DNA of 17,383 nt. Source: Caldilinea sp. (GTDB taxonomy: Bacteria > Chloroflexota > Anaerolineae > Caldilineales > Caldilineaceae). The stretch covers positions 1 to 17,383 of the forward strand of contig JAPLGY010000426.1 of NCBI GenBank assembly GCA_026389955.1. Reading direction: 5' to 3'. A model generated the notes under the pieces. It saw only the letters and a list, made by a program, of their open reading frames with translations, ran no database searches and was not told the DNA's origin. The translations under genes and the position numbers were made by a program. Each line of letters begins with the position of its first letter. Position 1 is the stretch's first letter. This document shows, piece after piece, positions 13,648 through 17,383 of the stretch.

Positions 13648-13848
13648 GTTGAACACAAGGATCGGTTGACGCGCTTTGGGTTCAACTGCATTGTCACGCT
13701 GCTGGAGCTGCAAGGCAGGCGTGTGGAGGTTGTGTTTCCGAACGAGACCAAAGAGGATCTGGAGGCCGATTTCATCGCCAGCCTCACCTCCATGTCCGCC
13801 AGAGTGTACGGGCGGCGCGGCAACAAGAAGCGGGCAGAACGCATCTGA
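13648..13848 (+). pseudogene. IS607-type serine recombinase TnpA, C-terminal fragment
   Basis: The frame reads VEHKDRLTRFGFN and continues to EDLEADFIASLTSMSARVYGRRG, ending KKRAERI at TGA 13846-13848. This is the characteristic end of IS607 TnpA: the (V)EHKDRL-x-RFG segment of the resolvase catalytic domain and the helical SxxARxYG-R tail. The MerR-like DNA-binding domain and the catalytic serine region of the N-terminus are absent; the sequence upstream of 13648 in this frame is unrelated. About 66 of roughly 200 residues remain, so it cannot catalyse transposition. Confidence 0.8.
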
Positions 13849-13862
13849 ACGCCGCCATCCCT

Positions 13863-13890
13863 CTGAAACATACCGTCTGAAACATACCGT
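13863..13890 (+). repeat. Tandem 14-bp repeat
   Basis: CTGAAACATACCGT occurs twice back to back (13863-13876, 13877-13890) at the joint between the tnpA tail and the tnpB tail. It may mark the site of the internal deletion or later slippage. Confidence 0.7.
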
Positions 13891-14008
13891 GAGTTCCACG
13901 GAAATAAACGCCTGTGGAGAGCCTGTACGTCCTGGCGACATCGCTCAGGCTGTGGTCGGTGAAGCAGGAACCTGGCAACAAGCGTCTCCTGGTGAGAGGT
14001 TTGTCTAG
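13889..14008 (+). pseudogene. TnpB (IS607/IS605-type nuclease), C-terminal fragment
   Basis: The frame VSSTEINACGEPVRPG, then AVVGEAGTWQQASPG, ending at TAG 14006-14008, matches the usual last ~40 residues of TnpB (V-x-x-x-E-x-x-A-CGE ... EAGT). The RuvC catalytic residues and zinc-finger region are gone, so no nuclease is made. In intact elements the 3' end of tnpB and following bases encode the guide (omega/re) RNA; here that stretch still contains inverted repeats such as AGCCTG (13920-13925) with CAGGCT (13946-13951), but whether RNA is made is unknown. Confidence 0.75.
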
Positions 14009-14056
14009 GTCCAAGAGAACGGATTTGAAAAGGTGTCGTTGCGGTGTTGCGGGGGA

Positions 14057-14085
14057 TTGATCCTTGCTTGTGCTTCGAGTATACT
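14057..14085 (+). promoter_or_regulatory. Sigma70-like promoter for the subtilase
   Basis: TTGATC (14057-14062) and TATACT (14080-14085) are separated by exactly 17 nt. Transcription would start near 14092, giving a leader of about 57 nt before ATG 14149. It is the best promoter match noticed in the window. Confidence 0.6.
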
Positions 14086-14148
14086 GAAGGTGTGTCTTGA
14101 TTTATAGCGAGCCCTACAAACCAGAACAGAGAGGACAACGAAGTTTCT

Positions 14149-17100
14149 ATGAAACATATAAGGTTTTGGACGTCTGTCATGGTGTTGTTGGCAGTGCTGG
14201 CCTCCAACAGCACGGTGGTGTTTGCTCAGACGGCGCTGCCCAGTGGAAGAGATGGGCTGGGCCGTACGGGTCCGGCGATTCCGGCACAGCCGTCGGCGGC
14301 GCCGGACCGGAATGTGCCGGTCTCTGGGGCTGAACCGGCGATTCCTGCCTACGAGCAGGTCTTGCCAGCAGCGGCTGTCCAGAGGGCAGGGCAGCTGCCG
14401 GTGCGGCGGTGGGCAGCCCCGCGTGGGGCCCAAATACCGGCGGGGGCTGGTGCGCTGGCCGATGACGGGTGGGTGAACGTGGTTGTGCACCTTGAAATTC
14501 CGGCAGTGGCAGCGCAGGTCAATGCCAGCGCCGAGGTGCGGGCTGCCCATGCCGACGCTGTGGCCCAGGCCCAGGCTGCGGCCAGTGCTGGGGTGGTGGC
14601 GTCGGGGGGGCAGGTGCTCTTCCAGTTCAAAACGCTGAGCAGCGGCATCGCAGCCCGCATTCCGGCCAGCGCGGTCCGCAGCATCAGCTCCTTGCCCGGT
14701 GTGAGCCGTGTCTCGCGCGTGCATGACTATGAAATGGACCTGTCGGAGACGGTGCCTTTTATCGGCGCCAGTGCACTGCAGAACCTGGGGGTCACCGGCA
14801 AGGGGGTCAAGGTGGCAGTGCTGGACTCTGGGATCGATTTTTCCCACCTGGCGTTTGGCGGGCCAGGGACCGTCGCCGGCTGGGAGGCCGCGTACTATGG
14901 CGCTTCCCCCGACTGCGACCACGGTGCATGGAGCGACCCCGAATGTGCCTATGCCCAGCCTGCGAACCCAGCGCTGTTTGGGCCGGAGGCCCCACGGGTC
15001 AAGGGCGGCTATGACTTTTTGGGAGAAGCCTGGCCAGAGGGCTCCGACACTCCATTGCCCGACCCCAACCCGATCGATGTGGAAGGGCACGGCACCCACG
15101 TCGCCGACATCATCGGCGGCCGCAGCTATGCCGCGGGAACGAACGCAGACGGCGACTACCCGGCCAAGGGGGTTGGGGTGGCCCCCGACAGCGAACTGTA
15201 TGCGTTCAAAGTCTGCGCGTCGTTCAGCAGCTCCTGCAACGGTCTGTCGCTGCTGGCTGCGATGGATGCCGCTGTCGATCTTGACGGCGACCCTGAGACC
15301 ACCGACCCGGTCGACGTGATCAATCTATCGCTGGGGTCTCCCTACGGCCAGCCGGAAGACGACCTGACTGCGTTTGTCAACCTGGCGACGGAGCTGGGGG
15401 TGATCGTTGTCGCATCGGCCGGCAACTCTGCCAACAAACCGTTTATTGTCGGCAGCCCCTCGATGGCAGAGGGCGCGATCAGCGTGGCACAGACCGCAGT
15501 GCCTTCGTCGGAGCGCTACCCGCTTTTTTATGCCACAGGCGCTGTGACTGAGACGATCGACAACGCGGTCTTCCAGAACTGGTCGACCGCGCCCGGCGCC
15601 ACCATGCTCCAGGGTCCGCTCGCCTACGGCAACCCGGACGGCTCAAACAAAGACGGCTGCGCAGCGTATACCGACAGCATGGCCGGCAAGGTGGTGCTGG
15701 CCGACCGCGGGACCTGCGCTTTCACTGTGAAAGCCAAGAACGCCTCGGCAGCGGGCGCCGCGCTCTCTTTGATCGGTCTGATCGCCCCGGGCGACCCCTT
15801 CGAGGGAGGGGACAACGGCGATCGGCCGATCAATATGCCCACCTTCATGGTGGATCAGGCGACGTCGGAGCTGCTCAAGGGGGGGATTGAAGCGGGGATT
15901 GTGGTCGGCATCGACCCGGCGAACGCGATCAACCTGGCCTACACGATGGTGGGCAGCTCTTCGCGCGGCCCGAGCAACCACGACAACCGGATCAAGCCGG
16001 ACATCGGCGCTCCTGGCGCCTCGGTTTCGGCCATTGCCGGGTCGGGTGCGGGCACAGGTGCGTTTGGTGGCACTTCGGGGGCGGCCCCGATGGTCTCTGG
16101 CGTCGCTGCGCTGCTCAAAGAGCTGTACGGAGACACCCTGCTGCTGCCCCAGCAGTACAAGGCGTTGCTGATGAACACCGGCACCATCACGATCTGGGAA
16201 GGGGACCCGGGCACCAACCTGGCCCCGATCACCCGCATCGGCGGCGGCCAGGTGGATGCGGCTGCTGCCAACCAGAGCCCTCTGATCGCCTGGGACAGCA
16301 CCGGTGGGGATGCAGACCCGCTGGCCTGGACGGGGAGCCTCTCGTTTGGGTACGTTGCTGTAGAGGATTACCAGGCCTACACGCGCACGCTGACGATCCT
16401 CAACCGTTCTGATCGGCCGCAGAGTGTCTCGATCGAGTCGTTCTTCCGCTACGAAGAAGATTTTGACAGCGGTGTGTTGGTGACCCCGCAGAGTGGTTCG
16501 GTGGATCTGGCTGCCGGAGCAGCTGTCGATGTGCCGGTGGTGCTTGAGGTTTTTCCGGCTGGCAGTGCAGAACTCGGGCTCGGGGCTCTGCACCCCTGGG
16601 TTATCAACATGGGGGCATTGGGGGCCAACGGCGACATGCTGCGCTTCCAGGAGTATGACGGCTACTTGCAGCTGACCCCGCAGGGAGGGGCGCCGGTCCA
16701 TGTGGCCTGGCATGTACTGCCCAAAGCGGTCGCTGGGGTGGATGTGGCCGTGACGAACTTGCAGGAGCGCACCGGGGTGATGGCCAACAGCTCCCCGGCG
16801 GTCACGGCGACCTTGGATCTCTTTGACCTGATGGTTGTTGACGGCAACGACTACGGCTATCTCGTCGGCGACTGCACCTCGATTGGGCTCGCGCCCGGCT
16901 GCAACCAATCGCCGGTCGATCTGCGGGAGGTAGGTGTCCGCTCTTCGACCGATGTCGCCCCCAACGACTTCCTGGAGTTTTATGTGTCGATCTGGGATGC
17001 TCCTTACCGGGCCGGCCAGTACCCGACCGAGTTTGACATCTACATCGACTCCAACGCCGACGGGGCGGACGACTACGTGCTCTTCAACGGTGACCTGACG

Positions 17101-17383
17101 CTCAACGCCAGCGACGGGCGCAACATTGTCTTCCTGGTGGATCTCAGCGTCCCGGTGACCGGCCGTGTGCCGATACCGATGTACTTTATCGATGCGCCGT
17201 TCAACACGCAGAGTTTTGTGCTGCCGATGGATGCTGCCTCGATCGGGGTGACGCCGGGGCAGCCCTTCCGTTTCAGCGTGTTTGCCTATGACGCCTATTT
17301 CACAGGGAGTCTGTGGGATTGTGCGCCCAAGGTGGACAATGTCTGTTCGGGTGCATTCCAGTACACCCCGGGCCAGTCCCGTT
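14149..17383 (+). CDS. Secreted S8 subtilisin-like protease with I9 prodomain and PA insert, 3'-partial
   Basis: The frame is open from ATG 14149 to the right edge (1078 codons). Residues 1-26 form a signal peptide (MKHIRFWTSVMVLLAVLA, cleavage at FA|Q). A Pro/Ala-rich stretch is followed by an I9-like inhibitor prodomain (~105-194). The subtilase domain has the full triad: D226 (VAVLDSGID), H314 (GHGTHVAD) and S643 (GTSGAAPM), plus the oxyanion N426 (SAGN). A PA domain (~490-585: GKVVLADRGTCAFTVKAKNA, then PTFMVDQ) is inserted between N426 and the catalytic Ser, as in Vpr/lactocepin-like enzymes. The C-terminal part has beta-rich, Fn3-like stretches. It should mature outside the cell and degrade proteins or peptides. 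The ribosome site is weak (GAGG ~13 nt upstream). It has its own promoter and is separate from the kinase run. Confidence 0.95.
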   Translation, partial: MKHIRFWTSVMVLLAVLASNSTVVFAQTALPSGRDGLGRTGPAIPAQPSAAPDRNVPVSGAEPAIPAYEQVLPAAAVQRAGQLPVRRWAAPRGAQIPAGAGALADDGWVNVVVHLEIPAVAAQVNASAEVRAAHADAVAQAQAAASAGVVASGGQVLFQFKTLSSGIAARIPASAVRSISSLPGVSRVSRVHDYEMDLSETVPFIGASALQNLGVTGKGVKVAVLDSGIDFSHLAFGGPGTVAGWEAAYYGASPDCDHGAWSDPECAYAQPANPALFGPEAPRVKGGYDFLGEAWPEGSDTPLPDPNPIDVEGHGTHVADIIGGRSYAAGTNADGDYPAKGVGVAPDSELYAFKVCASFSSSCNGLSLLAAMDAAVDLDGDPETTDPVDVINLSLGSPYGQPEDDLTAFVNLATELGVIVVASAGNSANKPFIVGSPSMAEGAISVAQTAVPSSERYPLFYATGAVTETIDNAVFQNWSTAPGATMLQGPLAYGNPDGSNKDGCAAYTDSMAGKVVLADRGTCAFTVKAKNASAAGAALSLIGLIAPGDPFEGGDNGDRPINMPTFMVDQATSELLKGGIEAGIVVGIDPANAINLAYTMVGSSSRGPSNHDNRIKPDIGAPGASVSAIAGSGAGTGAFGGTSGAAPMVSGVAALLKELYGDTLLLPQQYKALLMNTGTITIWEGDPGTNLAPITRIGGGQVDAAAANQSPLIAWDSTGGDADPLAWTGSLSFGYVAVEDYQAYTRTLTILNRSDRPQSVSIESFFRYEEDFDSGVLVTPQSGSVDLAAGAAVDVPVVLEVFPAGSAELGLGALHPWVINMGALGANGDMLRFQEYDGYLQLTPQGGAPVHVAWHVLPKAVAGVDVAVTNLQERTGVMANSSPAVTATLDLFDLMVVDGNDYGYLVGDCTSIGLAPGCNQSPVDLREVGVRSSTDVAPNDFLEFYVSIWDAPYRAGQYPTEFDIYIDSNADGADDYVLFNGDLTLNASDGRNIVFLVDLSVPVTGRVPIPMYFIDAPFNTQSFVLPMDAASIGVTPGQPFRFSVFAYDAYFTGSLWDCAPKVDNVCSGAFQYTPGQSR

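Larger units (their letters stand above)
13648..14008 (+). mobile_element. Remnant of an IS607-type (tnpA-tnpB) insertion sequence
   Basis: The tail of a serine recombinase TnpA is followed, 16 nt after its stop, by the tail of a TnpB protein. The order and orientation match IS607-family elements, but the 5' part of tnpA and nearly all of tnpB are gone. The ends of the element cannot be set, since IS607 elements lack terminal inverted repeats; the AT-richer flank from 13474 may belong to it. Confidence 0.75.

Noticed and set aside
13860..13895. Start of a CRISPR array
   Set aside because: The two 14-bp copies are directly adjacent with no spacers, and no cas genes are present.
13602..14213. 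Minus-strand frame of 203 codons across the transposon remnant
   Set aside because: The plus strand carries recognisable TnpA and TnpB tails; the minus translation has no family likeness. A transcript here is still possible because of the hairpin at 13411-13473.

Overview
The window is a GC-rich bacterial segment with tightly packed genes. The best guess is a member of the Chloroflexota (Caldilinea/Anaerolinea-like). The reasons are indirect: membrane-anchored Hanks-type kinases with TolB-type propeller or LGxP-repeat ectodomains, a degenerate dihydroorotate-dehydrogenase-like protein beside dtd, and Vpr-like secreted subtilases are combinations I associate with that phylum. This is inference from gene style, not a phylogenetic test.

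Layout. (1) 1-2827, + strand: the 3' part of a divergent ketol-acid reductoisomerase-like gene, an SDR oxidoreductase, and an amidase-signature gene broken by an internal deletion/frameshift near 2311-2320. They look like one operon. (2) 2851-5582, - strand: a secreted or anchored YVTN-type beta-propeller protein, an ECF sigma factor with no recognisable anti-sigma gene, and an FHA + winged-helix regulator with a GTG start. (3) 5583-5759: a compact divergent control region with overlapping candidate promoters. (4) 5760-13346, + strand: two consecutive membrane Ser/Thr kinases with overlapping reading frames, then a DHODH-like protein, dtd, an aldo/keto reductase and a conserved hypothetical. 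(5) 13347-14148: an AT-richer island holding a strong hairpin oriented as a minus-strand terminator, and the remains of an IS607-type transposon (tail of the TnpA serine recombinase joined to the tail of TnpB). (6) 14149 to the right edge: a large secreted S8 subtilase with I9 prodomain and PA insert, open at the window end, behind a good sigma70-like promoter.

How the genes may work together. The most interesting unit is 4142-10276. Two transmembrane Ser/Thr kinases with different outer sensor domains lie divergently from a DNA-binding protein that carries a phosphothreonine-reading FHA domain instead of a receiver domain, and from an ECF sigma factor. The simplest model is kinase -> phospho-Thr -> FHA regulator and/or ECF sigma -> transcription. 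The nearest established precedent is PknH/EmbR of Mycobacterium tuberculosis. Both kinases share the same unusual insertion of about 16 residues between the catalytic loop and the DFG motif, which supports a lineage-specific duplication.

Several housekeeping-looking genes appear functionally drifted: the KARI-like protein lacks one expected metal-binding glutamate, and the DHODH-like protein lacks the usual active-site motif. No tRNA, rRNA or CRISPR array was seen.
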